In this document: piece by piece, positions 41,982 to 54,208 of the stretch
Layout of the letters: the number at the start of each line of letters is the position of its first letter
How positions within the stretch are numbered: position 1 is the first letter of the stretch
DNA from: Formivibrio sp.
GTDB taxonomy: Bacteria; Pseudomonadota; Gammaproteobacteria; Burkholderiales; Chitinibacteraceae
Direction of reading: 5' to 3'
NCBI GenBank assembly: GCA_031291275.1
Contig: JARLJJ010000435.1
Location: forward strand, 1 to 64,000
Length of the DNA: 64,000 nt
Translations under genes and position numbers: made by a program
Notes under the pieces: model-generated
The model's database searches: none
What the model saw: only the letters and a program-made list of their open reading frames with translations
Told to the model about the DNA's origin: nothing

Positions 41982-44633
41982 TTACAGCGTACGCGCAACT
42001 TCCACGATTTCAAAGGCTTCCAGCTGATCGCCTTCCTTGAGATCGTTGTAGTCTTTCAGTGACAAACCGCATTCGAAGCCAGCCTTCACTTCCTTCACAT
42101 CGTCCTGGTAGCGCTTCAGGCTTTCCAACTCGCCCTGATGGATCACCACATTGTCGCGCAGCAAACGAACGCCAGCTCCACGCTTCACCATGCCATCCAG
42201 CACCAAACAACCCGCGATCGTACCCACCTTCGAGACAACGAACACCTGACGCACTTCGACCATACCGAGGATCTGTTCGCGTTTTTCCGGTGCCAGCATG
42301 CCTGAAAGCGCCGCTTTCACGTCATCCACCACATCGTAAATGATGTTGTAGTAACGGATATCCACACCCTCTGCTTCCGCCAACTTGCGAGCGGCCGCAT
42401 CAGCGCGGGAGTTAAAGCCGATCACGACAGCCTTCGAGGCCAGTGCGAGGTTAATATCGGATTCGGATATCCCACCCACGGCCGAGTGCAGAATCTGCAC
42501 GCGAACTTCGCTGGTGGAAAGCTTTTGCAACGATTGCGCCAGTGCTTCCGCAGAACCTTGTACGTCCGCCTTGATAATCAAAGGCATCGAACGAATTTCG
42601 CCATCGGTCATCTGGGCCATCATATTTTCGAGCTTCGACGCCTGCTGACGCGCCAGTTTCACATCACGGAACTTACCTTGACGGAATAGAGCAATTTCGC
42701 GGGCTTTCTTTTCATCCGACAGCACCATCGAATCTTCGCCAGCACCAGGAACATCCGAAAGACCCAAAATTTCAACAGGAATCGACGGACCAGCCTCATT
42801 GATCGGCTTGCCTTCTTCATCCAGCATCGCACGAACACGACCCCAGACTTGACCGGCAAGCACCACATCGCCCTTACGCAAAGTACCGCTCTGCACCAGC
42901 ATGGAAGCAACCGGGCCACGACCTTTGTCCAAGCGAGCTTCAATAATGATGCCCTTCGCCGGAACATCAGTGGGCGCACGCAGTTCAAGCACTTCAGCCT
43001 GTAGCAGGATCGCATCGAGCAACGCATCGATACCGATACCCTTCTTGGCAGACACCTCAACAAACATGGTATCGCCACCCCAGTCTTCGGAGACCACTTC
43101 GTGCGTCACCAATTCCTGGCGAATACGTTCCGGGCTGGCATCCGGCTTGTCGATCTTGTTGACCGCCACCACCATAGGCACCCCAGCAGCCTTGGCATGG
43201 TGGATAGCCTCAATCGTTTGCGGCATAACACCATCATCAGCAGCCACCACCAACACCACGATATCGGTCAACTGAGCGCCCCGGGCACGCATTGCAGTAA
43301 ACGCTTCGTGACCTGGCGTATCCAGGAAGGTAATCATGCCCTTGCCGGTTTCTACATGGTAAGCACCGATATGCTGGGTAATACCACCCGCTTCACCCGC
43401 CGCCACCTTGGCGCGACGGATATAATCCAGCAACGACGTTTTACCGTGATCGACGTGACCCATCACCGTCACTACCGGTGCTCGCGGCAGATTCGCATGT
43501 TCCAAGCCAGCACTGGTGTCATCCAGATAGGTTTCCGGATCATCCAGCTTGGCAGCAATCGGCGTGTGGCCCATTTCTTCCACCACGATCATGGCGGTTT
43601 CCTGATCCAGCACTTGATTGATGGTCACCATCATGCCCATCTTCATCAACGCTTTGACGACCTCAACACCCTTCACTGCCATCTTGTGGGCAAGATCTGC
43701 CACGGAGATGGTTTCCGGAATAGCAACTTCCTTGATTTGCGGCTCGGTTGGCGCCTGGAAGGCGTGGGCGTTGTCACTTTCCTGGCTGCCACCCTTGTGC
43801 TTGCCACCCGATCTTCTGGACTTCCACTCGCCGCCAGCATCCCCACCGCGGGTCTTGATACCTTTCTTGCCGCGAGTATCGTCAGACCAACTACCTTTCT
43901 TGTCCTTCTTGTCTGCGGTCCGGCCCGGCTGTGCCGCTGGCGATGCGTTCGGCTTGGGCGTCTCTGCCGCTTTGATAGGCGCATTGCTTGGCTTTCTCAG
44001 CTCAACACGCTGGCCAACGCGCGGACGCTCGCCGACTGGTTCGACGCGTGGCTTATGCGGTGTTGCCGCCGCTGGCGTTGCGGCATCGGACACCACAGGG
44101 GCCGACGGCTCAACGACAGGAGCCACTTCTGGCACTGGAGCAACTTCTTTTGCCGGAGCTGCTGCTTCCGCCTTGCGAATTTCACGCTCCTGGCGTGCAC
44201 GCATTTCTGCCGCCTGACGAGCGTACAGCTCATTCTGACGTCGTGCTTCGGATTCACGTGCCAAGCGCTCAGCTTCGTCAATTACAGGCGCGCCGACAGG
44301 AGCTGCACCGTTGTAACCAGATCCAGCATCAGGCGCAACGACCACACGTTTCTTGCGTACCTCAACCTGAATGGTCTTGGCTTTGCCAGTGGCATCCGTC
44401 TTGCGAATTTCGCTGGTTTGCTTGCGTGCCAGCGTAATTTTCGGCTTGTCAGCACCGCCAGCACCGTTACCGTGCTTCTGCTTCAAATGATCAAGCAGGC
44501 GTGATTTATCCTGAGGACTCAGAAGATCGCCTTCGCTTTTCTTCTCCACCCCTGCCGCACGTAACTGTTCCAAGAGCTCATGCGGTGGCATTTTCAGCTC
44601 CAACGCAAACTTGCTCACATTCATTTCACTCAT
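41982..44633 (-). CDS. infB: Translation initiation factor IF-2
   Basis: GTPase that places initiator tRNA on the ribosome. The 883-residue protein has an N-terminal IF2_N domain ([18 protein letters not shown]) and a long charged, Ala/Pro-rich linker. The G domain has GHVDHGKT at 392-399, DTPGHEAF and NKIDKP. Domains II-IV follow and end in [12 protein letters not shown]. It follows nusA after 19 bp on the minus strand. Confidence 0.98.
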   Translation of the reverse strand: MSEMNVSKFALELKMPPHELLEQLRAAGVEKKSEGDLLSPQDKSRLLDHLKQKHGNGAGGADKPKITLARKQTSEIRKTDATGKAKTIQVEVRKKRVVVAPDAGSGYNGAAPVGAPVIDEAERLARESEARRQNELYARQAAEMRARQEREIRKAEAAAPAKEVAPVPEVAPVVEPSAPVVSDAATPAAATPHKPRVEPVGERPRVGQRVELRKPSNAPIKAAETPKPNASPAAQPGRTADKKDKKGSWSDDTRGKKGIKTRGGDAGGEWKSRRSGGKHKGGSQESDNAHAFQAPTEPQIKEVAIPETISVADLAHKMAVKGVEVVKALMKMGMMVTINQVLDQETAMIVVEEMGHTPIAAKLDDPETYLDDTSAGLEHANLPRAPVVTVMGHVDHGKTSLLDYIRRAKVAAGEAGGITQHIGAYHVETGKGMITFLDTPGHEAFTAMRARGAQLTDIVVLVVAADDGVMPQTIEAIHHAKAAGVPMVVAVNKIDKPDASPERIRQELVTHEVVSEDWGGDTMFVEVSAKKGIGIDALLDAILLQAEVLELRAPTDVPAKGIIIEARLDKGRGPVASMLVQSGTLRKGDVVLAGQVWGRVRAMLDEEGKPINEAGPSIPVEILGLSDVPGAGEDSMVLSDEKKAREIALFRQGKFRDVKLARQQASKLENMMAQMTDGEIRSMPLIIKADVQGSAEALAQSLQKLSTSEVRVQILHSAVGGISESDINLALASKAVVIGFNSRADAAARKLAEAEGVDIRYYNIIYDVVDDVKAALSGMLAPEKREQILGMVEVRQVFVVSKVGTIAGCLVLDGMVKRGAGVRLLRDNVVIHQGELESLKRYQDDVKEVKAGFECGLSLKDYNDLKEGDQLEAFEIVEVARTL

Positions 44634-44652
44634 ACCTTGTCCTCCCTAGCGC

Positions 44653-46128
44653 TCAGACGAACCAGTGTTCGCGCGCCTTTATGATGAGTTGCTTGGCGGA
44701 CTCTTCGTCGATGCCGGTCATTTCCATGAGCTCATCTACGGCCAGTTCGGCAAGGTCGTCACGGGTACGAATCTCGATCTCGGCCAACTTCGCCGCGAGC
44801 TCCGTAGTCATTCCTTCGAGGGATTTCAGCTCCTCGGCCTGGTGTTCGAGCTGTTCTTCCTGCGCAATAGCGCGAGTCAGCAACGCATCACGGGCACGGG
44901 AACGCAGTTCGTTCACCGTTTGCTCGTCAAATGCCTCGATTTCCAGCATTTCGTTCAATGGCACATAGGCCACTTCTTCCAACGTGGTAAAGCCTTCCTG
45001 AACCAGGACATCAGCGACATCCTCATCCACATCGAGTGCTGCAGCAAACATCTGGCGCACACCATCGAATTCTTCCTGATGCTTCAGTTCGGCCTGATCC
45101 ACGGTCATGATATTGAGTTTCCAGCCACTCAACTCCGAGGCAAGCTTCACATTCTGACCGCCGCGCCCGATTGCCATGGCGAGGTTATCCTCATCGACAA
45201 CAACATCCATACTATGGTTGTCTTCGTCGATAATGATCGACGTCACTTCAGCAGGCGACAATGCATTAATTACGAACTGGGCCGGATCACTGGACCAGAG
45301 CACGATATCGACACGCTCGCCCGCCAGTTCATTACTCACCGCATTGACACGCGAGCCTCGCACACCGATACAGGTACCCTGAGGATCAACGCGCTGGTCG
45401 TTCGACTTGACCGCAATCTTGGCACGCATGCCTGGATCGCGCGCAACACCCATGAGCTCGATCAGCTTGTTTTCGATTTCAGGTACTTCAAGCTCAAACA
45501 GCTTGGACATGAATTCAGGCACAGTCCGCGAGAGCACCAGCATCGGGCCGCGGCCCAGGCGGTCGATACGCAACAGGAACGCCTTGGTGCGATCACCCAC
45601 ACGCAGATTTTCCTTTGGAATCATCTGCTCGCGCGGCAACAGGGCTTCCAGCTTGCCATTGATTTCAATAATGGCGCTGCCGCGCTCAATGCGCTTGATC
45701 GTGCCAGAGACAATATGTTCGCGCCGTTGCAGAAAATCATTCAGGTTCTGCTCACGTTCAGCATCGCGAATGCGTTGCAGGATGACCTGCTTGGCAGCTT
45801 GCGCACCGATACGACCGAATTCGATCGGCTCGAGTTCAACTTCCCAAGTATCACCCACCTTGAGATTGGCATCGTAGTCAGGCACATCGGTCAATGCGAT
45901 TTGCCGGGAAGGCTCTTCGTGATCGTTATCCTCCACCACGGTCCAGACACGGAAGGAACGATATTCGCCGCTGTCGCGGTCAATGGCAACGCGGACATCC
46001 ACTTCATCTTCAAAGCGTTTTTTGGTCGCAGAAGCCAAGGCTGACTCCAGCGCACCAAATACAATGTCACGATCCACGTTTTTTTCATGTGCAAGCGCAT
46101 CCACCAGCACCAGAATTTCACGATTCAT
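44653..46128 (-). CDS. nusA: Transcription termination/antitermination factor NusA
   Basis: Binds RNA polymerase and controls pausing, termination and antitermination. 491 residues: N-terminal polymerase-binding domain ([20 protein letters not shown]), an S1 domain ([19 protein letters not shown]), KH domains ([31 protein letters not shown]) and C-terminal acidic repeats. The start is the ATG with GGGAGG about nine bases upstream; a GTG two codons earlier is less likely. Part of the rimP-nusA-infB operon. Confidence 0.97.
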   Translation of the reverse strand: MNREILVLVDALAHEKNVDRDIVFGALESALASATKKRFEDEVDVRVAIDRDSGEYRSFRVWTVVEDNDHEEPSRQIALTDVPDYDANLKVGDTWEVELEPIEFGRIGAQAAKQVILQRIRDAEREQNLNDFLQRREHIVSGTIKRIERGSAIIEINGKLEALLPREQMIPKENLRVGDRTKAFLLRIDRLGRGPMLVLSRTVPEFMSKLFELEVPEIENKLIELMGVARDPGMRAKIAVKSNDQRVDPQGTCIGVRGSRVNAVSNELAGERVDIVLWSSDPAQFVINALSPAEVTSIIIDEDNHSMDVVVDEDNLAMAIGRGGQNVKLASELSGWKLNIMTVDQAELKHQEEFDGVRQMFAAALDVDEDVADVLVQEGFTTLEEVAYVPLNEMLEIEAFDEQTVNELRSRARDALLTRAIAQEEQLEHQAEELKSLEGMTTELAAKLAEIEIRTRDDLAELAVDELMEMTGIDEESAKQLIIKAREHWFV

Positions 46129-46177
46129 TTTCACACACCTCCCGACGGTCTAATTCCGCCTGACTCAACGCTTCTGA

Positions 46178-46636
46178 TTACTTCTTGCGAGCAACCGGCT
46201 TGGCGATTTGCGGTTCCAAACGCACCTTATCTATAGTCTGACGCGGAAAGCGTAAAATTTCGCCATCCACATCCACGACAACGTCGCCATCCACTAATCC
46301 CTCAAGCTTGCCAACAAAATGGCGGCGACGATCAGCCAGAGGAACACGCAACTTGACCTTGACCAGTTCACCGGCAAAGCGCTCGAAATCCACTGGTTTT
46401 TTCAGCGGCCGATCCATGCCAGGCGAAGAAACCTCCAAGCGTTCGTAATCGATGTTTTCCACCATGAAGAGTCGTGTCAGATGATTACTCACCGCAACAC
46501 AGTCATCAATCGTGATCCCTTCGGCCTTATCGATAAAAAGACGCAACAATCCCCGGCTACCGAACTCAACATCAACAAGTTCGTAACCCAGACCTGGTAC
46601 GATTTCTTCCAGCAGCGATTGTAAATTGGTCGCCAT
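46178..46636 (-). CDS. rimP: Ribosome maturation factor RimP
   Basis: 30S subunit assembly factor, 152 residues. It has [25 protein letters not shown], the [13 protein letters not shown] helix and [12 protein letters not shown], all typical of RimP. The C-terminal SH3-like region ends in basic residues. It leads the rimP-nusA-infB operon; no tRNA gene precedes it, unlike in some gammaproteobacteria. Confidence 0.96.
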   Translation of the reverse strand: MATNLQSLLEEIVPGLGYELVDVEFGSRGLLRLFIDKAEGITIDDCVAVSNHLTRLFMVENIDYERLEVSSPGMDRPLKKPVDFERFAGELVKVKLRVPLADRRRHFVGKLEGLVDGDVVVDVDGEILRFPRQTIDKVRLEPQIAKPVARKK

Positions 46637-46990
46637 ATTTCACTCGGTCGATACAAACAAAAAATGGGCTGCAAAACTGCGCGCCCATTCGGAAAGCACA
46701 TCCCTGAATTACCGGGATGGCCGGCATTATAGCGAAAAAACCCTTACAGCGAAACACTACAGCAGTCCGCACATCGTTAAGATGATAAATAGCGGCTTTC
46801 CACGAAGATTGGTTAGCCTCCACAGGTACTTAAACTCGAAGGAAACTCTGCGCACCACCTGACACAATAACAACGATTCCACACCGTAGATGGTCAGCGA
46901 GGGCGCTTCTCCATACAATAAGTCCACCCCGAGAGGAGACAGGTAATCTAAAATCCCTCACAGGAAGCCACTTTGATCAGGATTGCATCA
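46637..46990. other. Divergent intergenic region rimP/pilU-like gene
   Basis: 354 bp. On the minus strand TATAAT (46731-46726) is a good -10 for the rimP operon. The resulting leader of about 80 nt carries a CATCCC/GGGATG hairpin (46699-46719). On the plus side no clear promoter for the ATPase gene was identified. No open frame of note. Confidence 0.55.
46726..46731 (-). promoter_or_regulatory. -10 of the rimP-nusA-infB operon
   Basis: A consensus TATAAT on the minus strand, 90 bp before the rimP start; the -35 region is weak. The downstream hairpin at 46699-46719 could modulate expression, as NusA is known to autoregulate this operon in E. coli. Confidence 0.5.
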
Positions 46991-48148
46991 ATGAACCTCT
47001 TGCCTTTTTTCAAACTCATGGCAGAACGTAATGCCTCCGACATTTTTCTTTCGGCCAACTCGCCGATTATCATCAAGATCCAAGGGACATGTTATCCAGT
47101 CAACAATCAGCTGCTGAGTGCCGAGCATGTCAAGCAACTGGTTTATCAACTACTCACCCCCGAACGCATTGCCGCCTTCGAGCGCGATCTTGAACTCAAT
47201 ATGGGTTATGAAATTCCGGGCACGGGCAATTACCGGATCAATATCTTCAAAAGCCGCGGCTCGGTCGCCATGGTCGTGCGCTTTATCCAGCCCAAAGCCC
47301 CCTCGATTGAATCGTTGCGCATGCCGGAAATCCTCAAGAACCTGGTCATGGAAAAACGCGGGATTGTCTTGGTCGTTGGTGCAACAGGCTCGGGCAAATC
47401 CTCAACCGTTTCTGCCATGATCGATTACCGCAATGAAAACCACAACGGCCACATTCTGACCGTGGAAGACCCGGTCGAATTTATCCACTCACACAAAAAA
47501 TCACTGGTTAACCAGCGCGAAATCGGTACTGATACCCGCAGTTATTCCGAAGCATTGAAAAATGCCATGCGTGAAGCGCCCAATGTCCTGATGATTGGCG
47601 AAGTGCGCGATCCCGCCACCATGAGTTATGCGCTGCAATATGCGCTGGCAGGCCATCTGTGCATCAGCACGCTGCACGCCAACAACAGTTATCACTCGCT
47701 ATCGCGGATAGTAAATTTCTTCCCGCTCGATGCGCGGGAAAGCCTGCTTTACGATATGTCCAACGCACTACGCGCCGTGATCTCGCAGCGACTGGTCCGC
47801 AATAAAGCCGGTCAATTGATCCCGGCAGTTGAAATCATGCTCAACACCAGTTATATCGCCGAATTGATCCGCACAGGCGAGCTCTCGAAGATCAAAGAAG
47901 CCATGGAGCAAAGCTTGACCGAAGGTTCGCAAACCTTTGAACAATCGCTTTATCGACTCTATCGCGATGGCGAAATCGACCTGGACGAAGCGCTGCGCAA
48001 TGCGGATTCCGCCACCAACCTCTCCTGGATGGTGAACAACGCTCAAAGCGTACAAGAAAAGGAAGCACAGCATCGCCCCACGGCTACCGCCCCCAAACAA
48101 GACAAGACTGAGGGCGACACATTGATGTTTGATACGTCACTGCATTGA
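46991..48148 (+). CDS. pilU: PilU-like twitching motility ATPase
   Basis: Hexameric retraction ATPase of the type IV pilus, 385 residues. It has an N-terminal PAS-like domain (FFKLMAERNASDIFLSANSP), Walker A GATGSGKSST, the acidic LTVEDPVEFIH box, and an arginine-bearing MIGEVRDPATM. Its YRNENHNGHIL segment and C-terminal extension look like PilU rather than PilT. The start is the ATG with AGGA eight bases upstream; a TTG six codons earlier with AGGAAG is an alternative. No pilT or other pilus gene is adjacent. Confidence 0.9.
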   Translation: MNLLPFFKLMAERNASDIFLSANSPIIIKIQGTCYPVNNQLLSAEHVKQLVYQLLTPERIAAFERDLELNMGYEIPGTGNYRINIFKSRGSVAMVVRFIQPKAPSIESLRMPEILKNLVMEKRGIVLVVGATGSGKSSTVSAMIDYRNENHNGHILTVEDPVEFIHSHKKSLVNQREIGTDTRSYSEALKNAMREAPNVLMIGEVRDPATMSYALQYALAGHLCISTLHANNSYHSLSRIVNFFPLDARESLLYDMSNALRAVISQRLVRNKAGQLIPAVEIMLNTSYIAELIRTGELSKIKEAMEQSLTEGSQTFEQSLYRLYRDGEIDLDEALRNADSATNLSWMVNNAQSVQEKEAQHRPTATAPKQDKTEGDTLMFDTSLH

Positions 48149-48196
48149 ATCAGCCCACACACCCAAGCCAGATGTACTTTTTCTGCGAAAAGACTC

Positions 48197-49667
<1,471 letters not shown>

Positions 49668-49668
<1 letters not shown>

Positions 49669-49697
49669 ACAAAGGCGGCCAAGGCCGCCTTTGTTTT
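49668..49697. terminator. Bidirectional terminator between dapE and apbC
   Basis: AACAAAGGCGGCC-AA-GGCCGCCTTTGTT: 13-bp arms with a 2-nt centre, flanked by T on the plus strand and by A-to-T on the minus strand. It separates convergent genes. Confidence 0.85.
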
Positions 49698-49700
49698 GAC

Positions 49701-50783
49701 TTACTTCTGGATCACAATCGTGGGGAATTTGCTGCTGTAATCGCGTGCCTTTTCTGCCACTTTCACCGCAACCTTGCGCGCAATGGCTTTATACAAGCCG
49801 GCAATTCGGCCATCAGGATCGGCCGCCACACTCGGCTTGCCCGCATCAGCCCCCTCCCGGATAGACAGATCCAAAGGAAGCTGGCCCAGAAGATCGACGT
49901 GATAATCAGCACTCATGCGCGCCGCGCCACCTTCGCCAAAGATCGGTTCGACATGTCCGCAATTTGAGCAGACGTGCATGCTCATATTTTCAACGATACC
50001 CAGGATCGGCACGCCAACCTTGTCGAACATTTTCAGCCCCTTGCGTGCATCGAGCAGCGCAATATCCTGCGGCGTGGTAACAATGATGGCGCCCGTTACG
50101 GGGACTTTCTGCGAAAGGGTCAGTTGAATATCCCCCGTACCTGGCGGCAAATCGATCACCAGATAATCAATCTCGCCCCATTCGGTATCATTGAGAAGCT
50201 GAGTCAAGGCCTGGGTCACCATCGGGCCGCGCCAGACCATTGGCTGTTCCGGATCGATCATGCTGCCGATCGACATCACTTTGACACCGTAATTTTGCAG
50301 CGGCAGGATGTGTTGTCCATCAGTTTCAGGCTGCTGGCCCGCTACACCCATGATCAGCGGCTGGGATGGACCGTAGATATCCGCATCCAACAAACCCACC
50401 TGTGCACCTTCCGCCGCCAAGGCCAGGGCCAGATTAGCCGCCGTCGTGGATTTCCCCACCCCGCCCTTGCCACTGGCCACGGCGATTATGTTCTTCACCC
50501 CCGGCAGCAACTTCACGCCTGGCTGCACGGCATGCGCAATAATCTGGCTCGAGACATCCACACTGACGGAAATCACGCCCGATACACGCAACAATGCACC
50601 CACTACCTGGGCGCGAACCTGATCGAATCGGCTTTGCGCCGGATAGCCCAGTACAATTTCCAGACTAACCTGCCCACCGTCTTGTTTGAGGTTCTTTACG
50701 CACTTGGCAGAAACATAATCCTTGCCGGTTTCCGGATCGATCAAGGAGGCAAGCGCGGACTGAAGGTCATCAAGATTGGGCAT
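49701..50783 (-). CDS. apbC: Iron-sulfur cluster carrier Mrp/ApbC
   Basis: P-loop ATPase that carries and delivers Fe-S clusters. The N-terminal MIP18/DUF59 domain (about residues 1-90) is followed by the deviant Walker A GKGGVGKST, LDADIYGPSQP, DLPPGTGDIQL, and a Cys-x2-Cys pair in HVCSNCGH. I chose the ATG preceded by GGAA; another ATG four codons upstream has no clear ribosome site. Convergent with dapE across a shared terminator. Confidence 0.93.
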   Translation of the reverse strand: MPNLDDLQSALASLIDPETGKDYVSAKCVKNLKQDGGQVSLEIVLGYPAQSRFDQVRAQVVGALLRVSGVISVSVDVSSQIIAHAVQPGVKLLPGVKNIIAVASGKGGVGKSTTAANLALALAAEGAQVGLLDADIYGPSQPLIMGVAGQQPETDGQHILPLQNYGVKVMSIGSMIDPEQPMVWRGPMVTQALTQLLNDTEWGEIDYLVIDLPPGTGDIQLTLSQKVPVTGAIIVTTPQDIALLDARKGLKMFDKVGVPILGIVENMSMHVCSNCGHVEPIFGEGGAARMSADYHVDLLGQLPLDLSIREGADAGKPSVAADPDGRIAGLYKAIARKVAVKVAEKARDYSSKFPTIVIQK

Positions 50784-50895
50784 GTCATGTTCCATATTAT
50801 TGAAAGTTCAGCTTCAGAAATGGCGGCGGGCAGCTATTTTTCAAGCCGCCCGACCGATTCAAGCACAGGAATAACTTGGTTTGCTCAATCGCCTC

Positions 50896-51195
50896 TTATT
50901 TCTTGAGGCACTCACTCATAAACTTCTTGCGCGCATCGCCCTTGAGCATTTTTTCGCCGGCATCCTTGTTGCAGGTCTTCATCTTTTCCTGCTGAGTTGG
51001 TGCAGCCACAGGAGCTGACGCCGGCTTGGCCTTCAGGCAATCACTCATGAATGCCTTACGTGCATCGCCCTTGAGGGCTTTCGCAGTCGCGTCCTTGTTA
51101 CAGGTAGCCATTTTGGTTTGTTGTGCATTGGCGGCATAAACATTACCGGCAAACAGGGCGGCCAAGCCCATTAAGGCAAAACGTGCTGCAATCAT
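50896..51195 (-). CDS. PsiF-repeat protein
   Basis: A 99-residue secreted protein with a signal peptide (about residues 1-22, ending VYAANA). Two PsiF repeats follow, each with Cys and the KALKGDARKAFMSDCLK pattern (second copy KMLKGDARKKFMSECLKK). PsiF is named from phosphate-starvation induction in E. coli; the molecular role is unknown. It is separated by about 70 bp from the SulP gene upstream on the same strand. Confidence 0.85.
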   Translation of the reverse strand: MIAARFALMGLAALFAGNVYAANAQQTKMATCNKDATAKALKGDARKAFMSDCLKAKPASAPVAAPTQQEKMKTCNKDAGEKMLKGDARKKFMSECLKK

Positions 51196-51263
51196 GTGAA
51201 GACTCCTGTCGTAGTTTTGATAGCCGTCAGCGGCACCATGAAGTGTAGACGATACCTATCGGC

Positions 51264-52961
51264 TTAAACACTTATATGCCTCGCAGGTTGCCCACTTTCA
51301 ACGCGAAAATCCTCAATCGCTTCATCCAGATGATCATAAAAATGATCTTGCCCGAGGGCCTCAACGACGCCGAAACGTGCAAACGATATGCGCAATGGTC
51401 TGTTGCAGCGAGCAAAGCGTAAATGAATGCCTTTAGCACGCAGTTCGCGATGGAATGACAACAGCTGCTCGGCAGCCGTTACATCTGTCTCCACCATCGC
51501 TTGCGCGTCAATCACAACCCAGCGCACATCCGGGTTATGCGCCACGAGTTCTCGCAAGCGCTCCACAAAATAATTGGCATTGGCAAACAGCAATGGCGCA
51601 TAGAATCGATAGACAATCAGCCCCGGCAAGGTGCAATAGCTGCCGTCAGCTTCAGCCTCACCGACATCGTGGTAACCGCCACGTCCAGCCACTTCGCACA
51701 GCATGGCATCAAAGGGACGGGAAAACGACTGGATCACCCGGATCAACGAAAGCAGAATACCTACCAATATTCCAGGTACAACCCCAACGAACAGCACGCC
51801 CATGGCCGTTAACACGGCGAACCAGCCTGCCGCACGATCCAGCGTAAAGAGATGGCGCATGGCACGCGGCTCCAGCAGGTGTAGCCCCGCATGAATCAGC
51901 AGAGCAGCCACCGCAACAGCCGGCAGATGGTTAAGCAGCGCAGTCAGAAAGAACAGGAACAATCCGATAAGCAAGGCCGCGACCAGCCCGGCCAATTGAC
52001 TTTTCGCCCCAACTGCATCGTTTAAAGTGGTACGCGACTGACTGGCGCCAAGAGCGAAGCCACCGAACAAGCCCGCCAGCAAGTTCGCTCCGCCTATCCC
52101 CGCCAATTCCTGATTAGCATCACTTTCCTCATGGTTGCGCTCGGCAAAGGCCCGCGCCAGCAAGATTCCCTCGGGCATTGCCAGTAACACGATACCAATC
52201 GCCGCTGGCAATAACAGACTGATTTCATGCAAGCCAATGGTGGGTAGGGAAAAGCCCAGCTCCGGCACAGGCAAGGGCCCAACCATCTGCAGGCCCAAAC
52301 GCCGAAAATCCACAACAAAATCCAGAACGATCAGGATCGCAAACACAATAAGCGGCGCTGGCCATTTGGGGGTAAAGCGGCGCAACAGCCCAAACACCAC
52401 CAGCACGAACAACCCCATCCACACGGTAAAACCATGCCAATGCGGATAGGCCTGAACAAATTCGAGAACACGGGGCAGGAAATCTGTTTGTTGCAATTCG
52501 ACCCGTCCCATTTTGGCGAACTGGGTCACGATCAGTATCAACGCAGCACCTTGCATAAACCCGGTAAGAATAGGCTTGGACAAGAGATCGGCCATGGCAC
52601 CAAGACGGGCCAGCGCGGCCAGCAGCATGAACACACCGACCATTATTGCCAGCAAGCTGGCCAATCCTGCAGCTCGCCAAGGATCGCCACCAGCCAAGGG
52701 CCCCACACCTGCCGCGATCAGCAATGCAATTGCCGCATCCGGCCCGACAATAATCTGGCGCGAAGCCCCGAATAAAGCATAGGCCAGCATCCCGAGTACA
52801 GCCGTCACCAACCCGGTTTGTGGCGGCAAGCCAGCCAATTCGGCATATGCAATCACCGAGGGAATGGCCAGCACGCCGACACTAATGCCGGCCAGCAGAT
52901 CCGCACGCAGCCATTCGTGCCGATAATCTCGCATGACGCGCCACCCGGCATGCACACTCAT
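51264..52961 (-). CDS. SulP family anion transporter with STAS domain
   Basis: Inner-membrane transporter of 565 residues: about 12-14 membrane helices (IPSVIAYAELAGLPPQTGL, GPDAAIALLIAAGVG, GFALGASQSRTTLNDAVGA) followed by a cytoplasmic STAS domain (about residues 440-550, VVIDAQAMVETDVTAAEQLL). SulP members carry sulfate, bicarbonate or dicarboxylates; the substrate is not decided by sequence. In a CO2-fixing cell, bicarbonate import is conceivable (inference). Divergent from the glycerophosphodiesterase gene. Confidence 0.92.
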   Translation of the reverse strand: MSVHAGWRVMRDYRHEWLRADLLAGISVGVLAIPSVIAYAELAGLPPQTGLVTAVLGMLAYALFGASRQIIVGPDAAIALLIAAGVGPLAGGDPWRAAGLASLLAIMVGVFMLLAALARLGAMADLLSKPILTGFMQGAALILIVTQFAKMGRVELQQTDFLPRVLEFVQAYPHWHGFTVWMGLFVLVVFGLLRRFTPKWPAPLIVFAILIVLDFVVDFRRLGLQMVGPLPVPELGFSLPTIGLHEISLLLPAAIGIVLLAMPEGILLARAFAERNHEESDANQELAGIGGANLLAGLFGGFALGASQSRTTLNDAVGAKSQLAGLVAALLIGLFLFFLTALLNHLPAVAVAALLIHAGLHLLEPRAMRHLFTLDRAAGWFAVLTAMGVLFVGVVPGILVGILLSLIRVIQSFSRPFDAMLCEVAGRGGYHDVGEAEADGSYCTLPGLIVYRFYAPLLFANANYFVERLRELVAHNPDVRWVVIDAQAMVETDVTAAEQLLSFHRELRAKGIHLRFARCNRPLRISFARFGVVEALGQDHFYDHLDEAIEDFRVESGQPARHISV

Positions 52962-53042
52962 CGCTTCATCCTGATCATTTCACACCACTCATTTATGGGC
53001 GTTCTATTATGTAAGCATGTGATTAAGAGTGTAGCGTATCTC

Positions 53043-53717
53043 ATGCACCTGATTGCCCATCGTGGCTTATCCCATCTTCTCCCGGAAAATACCTTGGCCG
53101 CCTTTGCCTGCGCCTTGGCTGCAGGTTTTAATGGAATACAAACCGATGTTCGTCTTTCTGCCGATGGAGAATTGGTCCTGTTTCACGACCGTACAACACC
53201 CAACGGTCTACCCGTTGCAGCACTGACGCGCAGTGAACTCTCTATTGAAGTGGGTTATCTGGTTCCGACACTTCAGGAATCATTGGAAGCTTTTCCTGAG
53301 GCCTTCTGGAATATCGAGATCAAAACACCCGCTGCAGCGCCGGCCACTTTTGCTCTTCTGGAAACGCTTGCGGGTCAGCGCAATATTTTACTCACGTCGA
53401 TTCGGCACGAATTGATTATCGAAGCAGCAGAAACCCTGGACGTTGAATGCGGCTTACTCATTGCTCACCGCCCGTCCGCCCTCAATGCAGTCCTCTATCC
53501 AGCCATACCATTCCCACGGTTGCGCACCTTGGTCTGGGACTATGAAGCGCTTGATCCTGGCTTACAACAGCAAGCTTCATTGCTGGGATTCAAAAATTGG
53601 GTATATGGCGCAGAAACTGATTACGAACACATTTTCTGCACCGAGTTTGGCATCCATGGAATCATCACTGATTTCCCTGAATTTGTTGGCCTGACATACT
53701 CCCCTGGCCTGCAATAA
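53043..53717 (+). CDS. Glycerophosphodiester phosphodiesterase
   Basis: Hydrolyses glycerophosphodiesters from phospholipid turnover to glycerol-3-phosphate and alcohol. The 224-residue GDPD-family TIM barrel has IAHRGLSHLLPENT (catalytic His/Arg/Glu), FHDRTT, and NIEIKTP metal-binding Glu. No signal peptide, so it is cytosolic. The start is the ATG giving MHLIAHRG; longer in-frame options upstream have no support. Confidence 0.9.
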   Translation: MHLIAHRGLSHLLPENTLAAFACALAAGFNGIQTDVRLSADGELVLFHDRTTPNGLPVAALTRSELSIEVGYLVPTLQESLEAFPEAFWNIEIKTPAAAPATFALLETLAGQRNILLTSIRHELIIEAAETLDVECGLLIAHRPSALNAVLYPAIPFPRLRTLVWDYEALDPGLQQQASLLGFKNWVYGAETDYEHIFCTEFGIHGIITDFPEFVGLTYSPGLQ

Positions 53718-53741
53718 GCAGGCGACCTTCTTGGGCATAAA

Positions 53742-53768
53742 AAAACCGCCGGTAAATCCGGCGGTTTT
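53742..53768. terminator. Bidirectional terminator between GDPD and hemerythrin genes
   Basis: AAAACCGCCGG, a 5-nt loop, CCGGCGGTTTT (53742-53768). On the minus strand seven Ts follow, ending the hemerythrin transcript. Confidence 0.85.
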
Positions 53769-53785
53769 GACTGGCTCCCGGTTAT

Positions 53786-54190
53786 TCACGAGTGCGCTGC
53801 AACAATTGCTTTGGCCAATTTTTTGTCCAGGCCCTGAATATGGTTGCGCAGCCAGTCGGCCAGGAAATTGCCAACACTGACCGTAATCGTGATAGATCCG
53901 GCCTCGAAACGAGCTTGCAAGTCTTTGACTTCCTTGACCAGCCGCTCGTGCTCTGCCTTGTGCGATTGGAAATCCACGTAGTTGATTTCACGCATAAAGC
54001 CTTCTTCGCGCTCGAAATGGCTCTCGGTACTTTTGATCAGATCATCCAGAATCTGGCCGACGACATCCTTGCCCTTTCCTGCTCGCATGGCTTCATTCAA
54101 GCTTGCAGCCAGATCAATCAGCTGCTTGTGATCATCGTCTATATTCTGATTGCCCACGCTCAGCGTGTCATCCCACTGATACAAAGCCAT
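53786..54190 (-). CDS. Bacteriohemerythrin 1
   Basis: Oxygen-binding non-haem di-iron protein of 134 residues, probably cytosolic. All seven ligands are at the expected places: His21, His58, Glu62, His77, His81, His117 and Asp122. The YQWDDTLSVGN N-terminus is typical. It may store or deliver O2 to the cbb3 oxidase or sense O2 (inference). The second copy lies 18 bp upstream on the same strand. Confidence 0.93.
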   Translation of the reverse strand: MALYQWDDTLSVGNQNIDDDHKQLIDLAASLNEAMRAGKGKDVVGQILDDLIKSTESHFEREEGFMREINYVDFQSHKAEHERLVKEVKDLQARFEAGSITITVSVGNFLADWLRNHIQGLDKKLAKAIVAAHS

Positions 54191-54208
54191 GCTTTCATTA
54201 CTCCCGAG

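Noticed and set aside
43101-44504. 467-codon open frame opposite infB
   Set aside because: Antisense shadow of IF-2; the frame is open because of codon bias in infB. No family motifs.
44665-46044. 459-codon open frame opposite nusA
   Set aside because: Antisense shadow of nusA, whose KH and S1 motifs are unmistakable.
46637-46990. tRNA gene upstream of rimP
   Set aside because: Some gammaproteobacteria have a tRNA-Met here, but no cloverleaf or CCA end is visible.
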